Origin: Sternotherus odoratus
Taxonomy: Eukaryota; Chordata; Testudines; Kinosternidae
Direction of reading: 5' to 3'
DNA length: 64,000 bases
Assembly (NCBI GenBank): GCA_032164245.1
Contig: JAVMKO010000002.1
Coordinates: 61,165,840-61,229,839, forward strand
Position numbers and translations under genes: made by a program. The notes under the pieces were generated by a model that saw nothing but the letters and a program-made list of their open reading frames with translations, did no database searches and was not told the DNA's origin. Of the stretch, positions 1 to 10,973 are shown piece by piece (the stretch's first letter is position 1; every line of letters starts with the position of its first letter).

Positions 1-210
1 ATTACTGATGTGCACTAGATTCCTTTTTCTGATTCACAAAAACTAGACTAGAAGCGGGAGAATACCATCAGGAAACTTAAAAAAACAGGCCAATTTTATT
101 TTCATTAGGGCCTAAAATTAGTTAAATCCATGCTTAAATTTGACACTTTAATGGGACCTGATTTTCAGAGTGCCAAGTGCCTACCATTTGAATATTGAGT
201 CCTTTTAAGG

Positions 211-726
211 CAGGGGTCTCAAACATGCGGCCCGGGGGCCACATGCGGCCCGCAAAGCCCTTCCCTGCGGCCCGCCAAGCTTCCTGGTGCCACCCTCTCC
301 CCCGGTCCCCCCATAGCAGTTTTCAGGACGGAGGGGTCAGAAGTGGAGGCTTCTCTGCTGCCTGGCTGGGCCGCGCGTGTTTCTAGCTCTGGACTTCCTA
401 TGTTGCTCTTGCTTTGTTTGCCAAACAGCTGTTGGTGGTGCCTAGCGCTTTCCAGGAGGGAATGGGGAGCTGCGTGCTCAGAGGAGGAGGTGGGGCAGGG
501 GTGGGACCTCTTGGAAGGGGTGGAGTGGGGGCGGAGCCGGGGCAGCGAGGGCAGGGTGTGTGTCAGTGGTGCGGCCCTCGGGCCAGTGCACTAGTCCTCA
601 TGGAAGGGGTGGAGTGGGGGCAGAGCCGGGGCAGCGAAGGTATGTGTGTGTGTCAGTGGTGCGGCCCTCGGGCCAGTGCACTAGTCCTCATGTGGCCCTC
701 ATGGTCATTTGAGTTTGAGACCCCTG
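211..726. mobile_element. Non-autonomous hAT DNA transposon
   Basis: The element begins CAGGGGTCTCAAAC and ends GTTTGAGACCCCTG, a 14-bp perfect terminal inverted repeat, flanked by a perfect 8-bp duplication. It is 516 bp, GC-rich and without a transposase, so it would depend on an enzyme supplied elsewhere. It contains an approximately 89-bp tandem duplication (512-600 and 601-690). The apparent reading frames inside it are by-products of GC-rich sequence and are not called as genes. Confidence 0.85.
512..690. repeat. Tandem duplication of about 89 bp inside the hAT element
   Basis: The segment starting TGGAAGGGGTGGAGTGG at 512 is repeated from 601. Both copies end in CTAGTCCTCA (591-600 and 681-690). 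The copies differ at a few bases and by about one base in length. Confidence 0.85.
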
Positions 727-1712
727 TTTTAAGGTCTCTCAAGTGTTGTATTTAAAAACTTAGGAAACCTAGCTTCTCTTAAAAATTTGTGCTCTGGTAC
801 CTATTTAAAAGTGGCCTGATTTTCAGAGATGCTGGGAAGCTGCAGGTCCCATTCATTTCAGTGGGAATTGCAGGTGTTATGCACATTGGCAAATCAGCCC
901 ACTTTTAGATAGGCACCAGAACACAAATTTTAGAACACAGAACACAAACTTTCAAGAGAATCTTGTCTCCCTCAGTTTCTAGATGTCCCACTTAGGAGAC
1001 CTTTAAAAGACCCAGTATTCAAAGGGTAGGCACTCGGCAATCTGAAAATCAGGTCAGTTAAAGTATCTAGAGCTGGACTCACAAAAATTGGGCACCCCAA
1101 ATAATTAGTCATATATGAAAATCTTAGCTTTTAGTTACCGTACTTTTGACACCCAAGTTTGAACATTTTGGCCTGGGGAATAATTAAGGCAGAAAAGAAA
1201 AACAAATATTTTACAAGATGTTGAGTGAGTCTTGGGACAGGAGCAATCAGAAACACAGTCAGAATCATTCTGCAATTTCTGCTCAGGAGAAGGTGCTAGA
1301 AATCTCTTCATTACATCCCAGGGCAACATTAGCTTTGTTTGATCTCTGAACAGCTCTGTCCTCAGTAATTTGCAGCTTTCTGTATACCCTTCCACTGCCT
1401 ACTTGAATCTATCAAAAAAAAACTTCCTCCCACAAAACACACATAGTTTTGTTTATTTTTACCTATCTCTAGTCTGTTTAGCTCTACACTGCCCCTATTA
1501 TATGGTCTCAATGCGGCTCAGGCAGTTTTTCCTCATCTAAGGGGCTTGTCAAAGTGAAAGATATTTTAATAAATGGGAAGAACGTAGCCCACACACTCAA
1601 GACACCTTTCCTGCACTTTCAGAGCTCCACCTCACCATAACATAACAGCATGTCTTTGGACTGTTAAAGATTTTAAGGGATACATTTTCCAAGCCAATGA
1701 CATATTGGAGAG

Positions 1713-2128
1713 CAGTGAATCTCACCGAGGGGTACATGTACCCCTGGGGGTACATGGAGCTCTTCCACGGGCTACATCAACTCAATCTAGATATTTGCCT
1801 AGTTTTACAACAGGCTACAGAAAAAGCCACTAGCAAAGTCAGTACAAACTAAGATTTCATACAGATAATGATGTGTTTATGGTTCTCTATATACTATACA
1901 CTGAAATGTAAGAACAATATTTATATTCCAATTGATTTATTTTATAATTATATGGTAAAAATGAGCAAGTAAGCCATTTTTCAGTGGTAGCGCGGTGTGA
2001 CCACTTTCATATTTTTATGTCTGACTTTGTAAGCAAGTAGTTTTTAAGTGAAGTGTAACTTGGGGGTACACAAGACAAATCAGACTCCTGAAAGGGGTAC
2101 AGTTGTCTGGAAAGGGTGAGAGCCACTG
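1713..2128. mobile_element. hAT-type MITE (GGGGTACA family)
   Basis: The left end is CAGTGAATCTCACC and the right end is GGTGAGAGCCACTG, a degenerate inverted pair. Flanking octamers are ttggagag (1705-1712) and ttttagag (2129-2136), which differ at two positions and fit an old 8-bp duplication. The interior is AT-rich with 'gggggtaca' phrases near both ends. There is no coding capacity. The family is familiar to me from turtle DNA. Confidence 0.7.
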
Positions 2129-2404
2129 TTTTAGAGCTTTTCAAAATGATAATTTGGAAATAAAGGTAAAGAAAGCACAAATAGCTGATTGAAAAACACT
2201 GGGTTTTTTGAAGACTCTGCTCTACCTACCACAAGTTTCTATTTAGCCACAGAAACATTTTTTATGATCCTTGTAAATCCAAAACATACCCTAATAACCC
2301 TTCAAACTCTACAACATTCACCCTTCACTAATTATGACATGATGATCCTTGCGTGTGCATGCACTTGGAGAGGGGTATCTTGGATCTTGGGGCTGCATTT
2401 GTCA

Positions 2405-3240
2405 AGCTGACCATCTCTCTCAAAAAGACCTGGGAGTCATTGTGGATAGTTCTCTGAAGGCATCCACGCAGTGTGCAGCGGCAGTCAAAAAAGCAAACAG
2501 GATGTTAGGAATCATTAAAAAAGGGATAGAGAATAAGTTGGAGAATATCTTATTGCCCTTATACAAATCCATGGTGCGCCCACATCTTGAATACTGCGTA
2601 CAAATGTGGTCTCCTCATCTCAAAAAGGATATACTGGCACTAGAAAAGGTTCAGAGAAGGGCAACTAAAATGATTAGGGGTTTGGAACGGGTCCCATATG
2701 AAGAGAGATTAAGGAGGCTAGGACTTTTTAGCTTGGAAAAGAGGAGACTAAGGGGGGATATGATAGAGGTATATAAAATTATGAGTGGAGTGGAGGAAGT
2801 GAATAAGGAAAAGTTATTTACTTGTTCCCAAAATAGAAGAACTAGGGGCCACTCAATGAAATTGGCGTGCAGCAGGTTTAAAACAAATAAAAGGAAGTTC
2901 TTCTTCACACAGCGCACAGTCAACCTGTGGAACTCCTTACCTGAGGAGGCTGTGAAGGCTAGGACTATAACAGGGTTTAAAAGAGAGCTGGATAAATTCA
3001 TGGAGGCTAAGTCCATAAATGGCTATTAGCCGGGATGGGTAATGAATGGTGTCCCTAGCCTCTGTCTGTCAGAGGGGGGTGATGGATGGCAGGAGAGAGA
3101 TCGCTCGATCATACCTGTTAGGTTCACTCACTCCGGGGCACCTGGCATTGGCCACTGTCGGTAGATAGGATGCTGGGCTAGATGGACCTTTGGTCTGACC
3201 CAGTATGGCCGTTCTTATGTTCTTATGTTCTTATGTTCTC
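2405..3240 (+). mobile_element. CR1 LINE, 5'-truncated, with 3' end
   Basis: This is the 3' part of a chicken-repeat-1 class non-LTR retrotransposon. The readable ORF2 C-terminus lies at about 2411-3029, followed by a 3' UTR ending in the turtle CR1 phrase 'gaccttTGGTCTGACCCAGTATGGC' region. Three tandem copies of TTCTTATG follow at 3212-3235. CR1 elements usually end in such short tandem 8-mers and are usually truncated at the 5' end, as here. Confidence 0.9.
2411..3029 (+). pseudogene. CR1 ORF2 C-terminal fragment (after the RT catalytic core)
   Basis: The frame is open for about 205 codons and ends in TAA/TAG near 3029. Characteristic CR1 blocks are visible in order: DLGVIVDSSLK, then RPHLEYCVQMWSP, then QRRATKMIRGLE, then YEERLRRLGLFSLEKRRLRG, then FFTQRTVNLWNSLPEEAVKA. 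These lie downstream of the reverse transcriptase catalytic YADD-type box, which is absent because of 5' truncation. The fragment therefore cannot make an active enzyme. No in-frame stop interrupts it, so the insertion may be fairly young. The upstream ATG of the open frame (2349) lies in non-CR1 flank and is not a real start. Confidence 0.85.
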
Positions 3241-3747
3241 TCAGCAGTGAATAAATCGATACTTCATTGAATAGTGGATTTTAATTTCTGTAGCAAGATC
3301 TCCCCATCACCCCTGCAAGGTTTACACTTTGCATACATAGGACCAGGTTGCTGCTTGAACAGTCATAATAGGGAAAGGGTTTTACATGTCAATGTTATGA
3401 ACAAAAAACAAGCAGGATCCTGCCAAGTGGCATTCAGGGGCAGGGGGGCTTTTCTTTCTTTTTGTAGTAAAAGCATTATAGACTATCAAATGGCAGATAT
3501 TAGAGTGACAGCTTTTGTTTTCATAGTCTATTGAAAAGTTAACAAAGTAAAGAAGATATAATCGTTTGGGTAAAGCAGGATATGAAGCAGGCTGGGGCTT
3601 GCACTAAAAATGCATCAAGTTATTTCACTAAAAGACAGAGACACTTGCCCGTGGCAGGTGCAAAACTCAGGCAGCGCTCGGATTGCCTCAAGAAAAGGAC
3701 AAAACCTGCAGAAAATGTTGAAACATGTTCGAAACCTCCTCAACAGC

Positions 3748-3756
3748 CATTCTTTC

Positions 3757-3793
<37 letters not shown>
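3748..3793. repeat. T-rich simple repeat
   Basis: Four TTTTC-like units run into an uninterrupted T run of about 20. Confidence 0.9.
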
Positions 3794-3797
<4 letters not shown>

Positions 3798-6196
3798 ACT
3801 TTAAGTTCTGTCTTCATTGTCTGCCAGCAAAGATTGTGGTTTGCAAGGCTCGGGGAGGGGGGGATAAAGAGAGAGTGGTTTCTTGGAGTCTCTGAATCAG
3901 TAGATTTGTGAGAACAAGGATGCTAGGGCAGAATTTTTAAAAATGTGTCTGCAAGATGCTCTGGTGTAAACTAAAAAGGGACAATATTTGGAGTGAGTCA
4001 CACCACTGTCTGACTCTGTGGGTTGATGGAACAAAACACGTCAACCTCCCACCAGCATCTTAGTTCCTGCTGAAAACCCCTAACAGTGCTCATTTTCCTG
4101 GTTTCCAAGCCCTGATATGTGTTCTAGTCCTGGTACTTCAGGTGTCTGGCACTGATACTCTAAGCTTCCCCACCATACGTTAGGGCTAGATTGTGGCATG
4201 TAGTCACAGCATTGCATTGCAGGTGGTGCAGAGTCCCATTGCTTCAGGGGATTGTGGGGGAATGCTACTTCAGGGAGAATTCTACTTGAGACAGCCAGCC
4301 ACCCATCAAGACTTTCAATGGGTGCTAAAGTTAGGGTCTTAAATCCATATTTGGACTCCTTAATGACTGGCCTGAATTTCAAAAGTGCTGAGCTCCTGTT
4401 CTTGGAAATCTTGGCCTCAGTGCAGTGCCACCTTGAGCCCTCCAGTTGCACAAGGAAAGAGGGAAAGAGCAATTAAGATACACTTTAAAGGAGTGCAGCA
4501 AACAGCCCCTATGCGTCTGGCCAGCTCCACTGTTTACAATGCACTGGAGCCCTGGCTTCAGCTAATCCTCATCCCTCCCTTCTCCCTGGGAAAGCAAATA
4601 GTTAGCAGCCATCTGCACTCATTCCAGCACAGGGGCTGCAATTCAGGACAATCCTTACATGAGCCATATTGGGAAGAGGACTCCTTTCTCCACAACGTTT
4701 ATCACACAAGACAGGTGGGGCATGATTTTGCCATTCGTGGTGAATAGGACCATGAGAAATCTATTGGACATTTTGCCAAAATCCGCATAATTTCTTTTTT
4801 TAATCTGCAGTGGCTGGAGACTTGAATTAACCACATAGGGCCATTTTTTTCCTCCAAGTGAGGAGTCCCTTGCTCCAAAAGAAGTCTATTGATTGACTGA
4901 AAAACTCCCATTGACTTGAATGGGTTTACAACGGGATTCACCAAAACCGTTTTGTTGTTTTTTAAATGCTGTCCCAAATCACCTCCATTTCCTCCTCCCC
5001 TTCTCTCTGCATTCCCACTCCACCCAGATCTCATCTCTTCTACTCCTTTGGGGAGAAAAATATGCAGTAGGTCCCGACCTCTGAGAAAAGACCATTTCTC
5101 CAGACAGTCTCTTCAGTGGGGTTAGGAGAGATTATCTAGTCTGTGGGAAAGCTAAAGGAAGAAAGGCCGTCTTGCTAGTCACCAAGGTTTAATAGCAATC
5201 AGCCAAAAGACTGGTATACTTCCTGTCATAAACTGTTTTCTACTCTTGCCATGTACTTTAATAGCTGCCACATTCCTCCCTAGAAGTGGCTGCATTTCAG
5301 GTCTCAGTGAAGTGATTCTAGCATACACACATGCACACACAGTGTGAGTAGAAATGTACGGTCCTTCAGTAAGTGTAACTTTAGTCTGGTATCATTCAAA
5401 TGCAGCCATTGCTCACACATGCTCAACAGAGATGTCAACAGATACTATAAATATATCATCGTTATGGCAGCTGCAAATAAGGCAAGGCCACAAGGATTCT
5501 CTGAAAGCAGTGGAAACGTGTGCAGGGAACAATTCTTCCAGCTGTGCTGAAACAGCAGATAACAAACCTTATGCAGCAGCCAGGCACAGAAACAGCCAGC
5601 GAATGAACACCCTAAGTCACTACTTCAGCATTAAACTAATTGACAGATGCTGATTTATTTAACTGAACCAATCAGTGTGCCACAATGGGATGGTCTCGGT
5701 CCTGCTAGCTGCCCATTTTTGAAATGGTTAAAGAACTTTTTACTGAAAGTAAGAGGCAATGGAGTGCACCAGGTATCCAGTTTGAAGGGAAATCATTCAT
5801 TTGCTTGGAAACTGGATGGCCCCAGAAACAAGTCCAGCCTCTCCCCACCACTAGAAAACATGGAAGTAGCCACGTTTGTATTGTGCATTGCTGCTGAAGC
5901 TCAGCAGTACCTTGAAGAGTCAAAAGCAGGCACTGACCTGCATGCATTTTTCCAGTCCCAGCCCTGGCTGATATGAGTAACAGCCAGGAAAACAGAGCGT
6001 GCGTAAAAAAAATGTTTGAATGACACAAAAATTACCTGAATCATTACTATTAGCAGAATGTTACTGAATATTTAGAATTCTATAACCAGATAAACCTCTT
6101 TCAAATAGGGGAGGGAGAGGTTATACAGCCAGGGCTTCTTATCAGTATTCTTACGGGAAAAGTCCCTTAGGGCCTTGTTTTTTTGTTTCCTATCTA

Positions 6197-6246
6197 TACA
6201 CACACACCTGTCTCTGACACACACGCGCGCACACACACATCACACA
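6197..6246. repeat. CA/CG alternating purine-pyrimidine microsatellite
   Basis: Interrupted (CA)n tracts with a central CGCGCG (about 6223-6228). Alternating purine-pyrimidine sequence of this kind is classically Z-DNA prone. No function is claimed. Confidence 0.85.
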
Positions 6247-6705
6247 TCAACAAACGATGATTGTAGCACTTGCCTGGAGAGAGATTTGATTGGTAAAATA
6301 GCTGCCTCTGTCACAGTTGTCTGGAGCTGGCTCTCACTTTCATTGTCAGATACTGATTGGAAATGGTCATAACAACCAAGGTAATGACTAGCTATTTTAA
6401 CCTGAAAATCCTGATGCCTGCTGCAGCATGAGGGGGCTGAAGAGTTTTGACACCAGGGAGGCAGAGGGGAGAGAAATGGTTATTGCTGAGGATTCCTGTT
6501 CCTCTTTAACTTACTATCCCCCACCCTTCCAGCCACGCTCCCTTACTAGCCACTTCTGCCTCGGCACACTTGATCTTTCCTCACCAGACAAGAACTCTCC
6601 TCAACCAACCTATTTCTGCCATCCTCTCTTCCAGCATGAGCTCCTCTCAGCTCCAGGAGTTTGTGCCTGAAGTAATTTGTCTGTCTGGAATGAGGGCCTT
6701 GAGTA

Positions 6706-7039
6706 CGGATTGGCAACCTTTGGCACATAGCCCGCCAGAGTAAGTCCCCGGCGGACCAGGCTGGTTTGTTTACCAGCCATGTCCGCAGGTTCAGCCTATC
6801 GCAGCTCCCATTGGCCACGGTTCGCCATCCCAGGCCAATGGGGGCTGAGGAAAGTGGCAGCCAGAACATCCCTGGGCCTGCGCAGCTTCCTGCAGCTCCC
6901 ATTGGCCTGGAATGGCGAACTGCAGCCAGTGGGAGCTGCGATCAGCTGAACCTGTGGACGTGGCCTGTAAACAAACCAGCCTGGCCCACCAGGGGGCTTA
7001 TCCTGATGGGCTGTGTGCCAAAGATTGCCAGTCCCTAGT
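6706..7039. mobile_element. Hairpin (fold-back) hAT MITE, 334 bp, copy 1
   Basis: The left end reads ggattggcaacctttggcac and the right end contains gtgccaaagattgcc, an inverted pair. Inner segments are also self-complementary, for example 'ggtttgtttaccagccatg' against 'ggcctgtaaacaaacc' and two 'cagctcccattggcc' segments. Flanking octamers are cttgagta (6698-6705) and cctgagta (7040-7047), one mismatch. The length of 334 bp equals that of the sister copy at 40451-40784. It carries no transposase. Confidence 0.8.
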
Positions 7040-7065
7040 CCTGAGTATCACTCATGGATCTAGCA

Positions 7066-7920
7066 CAGGGGTGGGCAAGCTACGACCCGTGGGCCACTTG
7101 TGGCCTGTGAGCCATTTTTATCCGGTCCGCGAGCTCCTGCCGGGGGAGCGGGACCAGTGGTCCCACTCTCCTTGGCGGGTCGCTCTGAGAACACCCCAGA
7201 GAGTGGGGCCGGCTGCTGACTGGACACGCTGCCCAGAGAGCGGGGCTGGCCCGCCGCCCGGGACGGTGGGCCCGTGGCCTGCCGCCACCCATAGCCCAGG
7301 ACAGCGGCTCATGCCTGGCTAGGCACGCCACCTGGAGCCCAGGAGAAGCATGGCTGGCAGATGGCTGGGCCTCCACCTGGGACAGCGGGGCTGGCAGATG
7401 GCCGGGCGCTCAGCCCGGGAGAGCGGGGCTGGCAGATGGCCGGGCGCTCAGCCCGGGAGAGCGGGGCTGGCAGATGGCCGGGCGCTCAGCCCGGGAGAGC
7501 GGGGCTGGCAGATGGCCGGGCGCTCAGCCCGGGAGAGCGGGGCTGGCAGATGGCCGGGCGCTCAGCCCGGGAGAGCGGGCCAGAGGCTTGTCCCCCTCCC
7601 CTCCAGCTCTGGGAATCAGGACTGCTGGTTACTCTTCATCCTGCTCTTCAGTGATGGGCAGTCATTTTTAGCACCATCTTCAGGGAAGATTCTGCAGGCA
7701 AAACTCCACATTCTTCAGATATGACCTCACCACCCCTTCAATAGAGTTTATTTGAATATCTCTGAATTGTTAATTTCGTGAGTGTTCACGGCCCACCATG
7801 AGGCAGTCAGGGGGCGGACAGTGGGAGGGGCTCTGAAAGGGTGGGGCCAGGCTACTCGGCCCTCCATAGAGTATCGCAATGCCGATGTGGCCCTCAGGCC
7901 AAAACGTTTGCCCACCCCTG
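7066..7920. mobile_element. Non-autonomous hAT transposon with internal minisatellite
   Basis: It starts CAGGGGTGGGCAAGCTACG and ends GTTTGCCCACCCCTG, with a perfect 8-bp target duplication. It is 855 bp with no transposase. Its terminal motif is shared with the elements at 9950-10883 and 31142-31887. The interior is GC-rich and contains a 38-bp minisatellite (7387-7576). Open frames across the minisatellite encode repeated 'ADGRALSPGERGWQM'-like peptides, which are artefacts of the 38-bp period. Confidence 0.85.
7387..7576. repeat. 38-bp minisatellite, 5 identical-looking units
   Basis: Units start with GGGGCTGGCAGATGGCCGGG at 7387, 7425, 7463, 7501 and 7539. A degenerate sixth unit precedes them near 7349-7386. 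I see no difference between the five main units, which implies recent expansion or homogenisation. Confidence 0.92.
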
Positions 7921-8046
7921 ATCTAGCAGGTTGTATCGCAAGGAGAACTGGTGACCAATATCACTCCTCTGGGACAGGTCTTCGGTATCCAGACTTGTAG
8001 CAGCTAGGCAAAGTTTAATGAAAGTTTGGTTGCCATTATGGATTCT

Positions 8047-8125
8047 AGGCACAGAATCGTAAAACTGTAGGGCTAAAGAGACTCAAGAGGTTATCTAGTC
8101 CACCCCGCTGCCCTGAGGCAGTATC
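8047..8125 (-). mobile_element. CR1 3'-end fragment, antisense
   Basis: The phrase 'cacagaatcgtaaaactgtagggctaaagagactc...ttatctagtccacccc' is the reverse complement of a CR1 3' terminus (the 'ggactagatgacctc...cctatgattctatg' type). It is short and diverged. Confidence 0.6.
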
Positions 8126-9299
8126 TGGCTCTCCTGTCATAAGGTGAGAGCTATGGGTGAGAATTAGGAGCGCAAGGATACAGCAATTCCAGTGCTGCAC
8201 AGAGAGCCAGGCAATGGGTGTGAAGTGCTCAGACTATTAAGAGGGAGTTTATGGCTGTGTCCTGCAGGTGTTGGATGTGTGTACTAGTGATGGTCGTTGA
8301 TTACACCACTGCACACTCCTCTACATGATAACCAATGCTGTCACCTGCATGTAGGTATCAACTTCTTGTTTGTGGGGGTTTGGGGCACGGATGGCATTGA
8401 CTTGCCTTTTTGTCAGGCGCTCTTCCATGAAGCGCTCATATGCATTACGGAAGAATATCAGAGTTCCACATGGGTTGACCAGCTCAAATGTACCAGAGAC
8501 AGGTCTTTCTGCTCAGCTGGCCGGTGGCTCTGCAAGGCAGAGTAAATTCAAGTCACAAAACCTAGGAAAAAACATTACTTTTTGGCAATCTCATGAGGAC
8601 AAGCCCTTAAAACTAGGAGATTCCTGGCAAACAGTGGTGCAGGACTATCCTAAAAGCAACTGGTCAGTAGAAAGAAAAGTCAGTGATATGTAACCCATAC
8701 ACCTCCTAGCTGTGGTGCTCTATCCCATCTTGTGGCACCACACCCACTTAGAGCTTAATGAGTCTGCTCAAGCCTTAACTAAGAGTCACATGGCTTTTAG
8801 CTCATGCACTGACTAGAGGCTCATGCATTTAGCTCCCGAGGTTCGATCCAGCATGTGATGACCGGGGTGTGTCAGTGTTACAGATACATCAGCAAAACAG
8901 TTTGATCCATCCTAAATCTGGATGTAAAAACAAACAAACAAAAACCAATTTGCATTGGGGAGTGGACTAACACTGAACACCCATAGAAATGATGTGGTTA
9001 AAAATAGGCAATCAATGAATGTCTCATTTGCAGCCTAGAAGATATGTGTCCCTAATCCCAGATGGTTTATACCATCTCTGCATGTCAAACACTCACAATC
9101 CACAAATTGGTTCTATGAATTGAGTCAGTGAGTCCCAACTTCAATCAGGTGGCTGGTGGAGTCTCATTGCTTCAGGGGGAGTTCCCCAGAGCACAAAATA
9201 GGACACTTGTGCTTTCTAAGATGACACAGACTGTCCTCTCAGGTTTGTCTAGGCATTGCTACAAGGGCAAGAGAAAATATGGCCTGAGTGTTTTGGCTG
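8126..9299. other. No gene seen
   Basis: No convincing coding region. It includes a possible tRNA-like SINE relic near 8778-8880 and an A-rich (CAAA)n stretch at about 8930-8945. Confidence 0.5.
8778..8880 (+). repeat. Possible tRNA-derived SINE relic
   Basis: A segment with 'ttttagctcatgcactgactagagg' is followed by 'gaggttcgatccag'. The latter resembles a Pol III B box (GGTTCGAATCC consensus). A cloverleaf cannot be drawn with confidence, so this is tentative. Confidence 0.3.
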
Positions 9300-9949
9300 G
9301 AGAAACCTTCATGACACATACAAAATGGGAAATGACTGCCCAGGTAGGAGTACTGCAGAAAGGGATCTGGGGGTCATTGGACCTTAAGCTAAATATGAGT
9401 CAACAGTGTAACATAGTTGCAAAAAAAGCGAACATCATTCTGGGAGGTATTAGCAGGAGTGTTGAAGCAAGACATGAGAAGTAATTCTCCTGCTCTACTC
9501 CAGGCTAGTTAGGCCTCAGCTGGAGTATTTTGTCCAGTTCTGGGCACCACATTTCAGGAAAGATGTGGACAAATTGGATAAAGTTCAGAAAAGAGAAACA
9601 AAAATTATTAAAGGTCTAGAAAATATGACCTATGAGGGAAGATTGAAAAAACTGGGTTTGTTTAGTCTGTAAAAGAGAAGACTGAGAGAGGACATGATAA
9701 CAGTTTTTGAATACATAAAAGGTTACACAGAGGAGGGAGAAAAATTGTTCTTCTTAACCTCAGAGGCTATGACAAGAAACAATGGGCTTAAATTGCAGCA
9801 GGGAGATTTAGGTTGGATATTAGGAAAAATTTCCGAACTGTCAGGGTGGTTAAGCACTGGCATACATTGCCTAGAGAGGTTGTGGAATCTCCATCACTGG
9901 AGATTTTTAAGAGCGGGTTAGACCATTCCTAACAGGTGTTTGTCTAAAT
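9300..9949 (+). mobile_element. CR1 LINE 3' portion, decayed, left of a hAT insertion
   Basis: Recognisable CR1 ORF2 C-terminal text is present: a GVIG...KLNMSQQC block at about 9365-9410, then 'ggcctcagctggagtattttgtccagttctgggcacc' ([17 protein letters not shown]), then an LGLFSL-like block followed by a stop. Several frameshifts and stops make it a dead copy. It is interrupted at 9950 by a hAT element, and its 3' end resumes at 10892. Confidence 0.85.
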
Positions 9950-10891
9950 CAGGGATGGGCAAACTTTTTGGCCCAAGAGCCATATCGGGGTTGCAAAACT
10001 GTGTGGAGGGCTGGGTAGGGAAGGCTGTGCCTCCCCAAACAGCCTGGCCCCGCTGCCTATCTGCCCCCTCCCACTTCCCGCCCCCTGACTGCCCCCTCCC
10101 CCAACCCATCTGACTCCCCTGCTCCTTGTCCCCTGACTACCCCCTCCAGAGACCCCCCCCCGACCCTAATCACCCTCCAGGATCCCACCCCTTATCTGCC
10201 CCCTCCCACTTACCACCCCCTAACTGTTCCCCCTCAAAACTCCCAACCCATCCAACCTCCCTACTCCTTGTCCCCTGACCGCACCCTCACGGGACTCCCC
10301 ACCCCTAGCCACCTCCCTGGGACCTCACCCCCTATTTAACACTCCCATCCCCCTTGCCCCCCTCAGAATCCCTGACCCATCGACCCCCCCCGCTCCTTGT
10401 CCCCTGACCAGCCCCTCCAGAGACCCCCTCCCAATTCTTAATGACCCCCTATCCAAACCTTCTGCTCCCTGTCCCCTGACTGCCCCAACCCCTACCCACA
10501 CCCCTGCCCCCTGACAGGCTTCCCCAGGACTGCCATACCTATCCATCCCCCCCCATTTCCTGTCCCCTGACTGCCCCCCCCAGGACCCCTATGCCCCTTA
10601 TCCAACCCCCTGACCTGAGTCCCAGCCCCGGCCCCCTTACCACGCTGCTCAGATCAGCATATCTGGCAGCTGCCCGACCGGAGCCAGACACACTGCCCTG
10701 CTGATCCACAGGGCACTCTGCGCCACATGGCCCCCCAGAGTGCTGCCAGCATGGCACTCTGAGGCTCATGGGGAGAAGGGAATGTGGGTGAGAGGGGAAC
10801 CTCCCCAGCTGGGACCTCAGGGGCCAGGCAGGACGGGCCTGCAGGCCGGCTGTGATCCGTGGGCTGTAGTTTGTCCACCCCTGGTCTAGAT
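9942..10891. repeat. 8-bp target duplication pair around a hAT nested in CR1
   Basis: gtctaaat at 9942-9949 and gtctagat at 10884-10891 differ at one base. CR1 sequence resumes directly after the right copy, which fixes the insertion point. Confidence 0.8.
9950..10883. mobile_element. Non-autonomous hAT transposon inserted in CR1
   Basis: It starts CAGGGATGGGCAAACTTTTTGGCC and ends GTAGTTTGTCCACCCCTG. It is 934 bp with a C-rich 'ctgccccctccc' interior and no transposase. Its 5' portion matches 31142-31887, including the phrase with 'gagggc(c/t)gggtagggaag'. It lies inside an older CR1 copy, so it is younger than that CR1. Confidence 0.85.
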
Positions 10892-10973
10892 AATACTTAG
10901 TCCTGCCATAAGTGCAGGGGGCTGAACTAGATGACCTCTTAAGGTCCTTTCCAGTCCTATGATTCTATGATCC
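10892..10973 (+). mobile_element. CR1 3' end, right of the hAT insertion
   Basis: The segment runs 'aatacttagtcctgccataag...ctgaactagatgacctc...ccagtcctatgattctatga'. It is the continuation of the CR1 at 9300-9949 and ends with the CR1 octamer-like ATTCTATG. Confidence 0.85.

Larger units (their letters stand above)
203..734. repeat. 8-bp target site duplication pair of the first hAT element
   Basis: TTTTAAGG occurs at 203-210 and again at 727-734, directly abutting the terminal inverted repeats of the element between. Eight-base duplications are the hAT superfamily signature. Confidence 0.85.
1..1080. repeat. Old palindromic interspersed repeat, split by a hAT element
   Basis: The flanks of the hAT insertion at 211-726 contain phrases such as 'cctgattttcagag' (around 160 and 818) and the inverted 'ctgaaaatcagg' (around 1041). 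These are the hallmark of an ancient, partly self-complementary repeat seen again near 4311-4420, 12500-12720, 15753-16140 and 58380-58690. I recognise the pattern as common in turtle DNA but cannot give a certain family name. No gene is seen in this interval. Confidence 0.45.
3241..6705. other. No gene seen; simple repeats and old repeat relics
   Basis: No convincing gene is present. It holds a T-rich (TTTTC)n/poly-T tract at about 3750-3793, a relic of the palindromic 'ggcctgaatttcaaaagtgctgag' repeat near 4311-4420, and a CA/CG dinucleotide tract at about 6197-6246. The open frames of 60-130 codons show no recognisable domain. Confidence 0.6.
7058..7928. repeat. 8-bp target duplication pair (ATCTAGCA)
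   Basis: ATCTAGCA at 7058-7065 and 7921-7928 abuts the ends of the hAT element between. The match is perfect. Confidence 0.85.

Noticed and set aside
2651..3016. 121-codon minus-strand frame
   Set aside because: Antisense shadow of the CR1 ORF2 fragment.
7387..7576. CRISPR-like array
   Set aside because: Units are contiguous without unique spacers, and the DNA is vertebrate. It is a minisatellite.
7350..7724. 124-codon frame with repeated peptide units
   Set aside because: The repeats follow the 38-bp minisatellite period, and three frames are open for the same reason.
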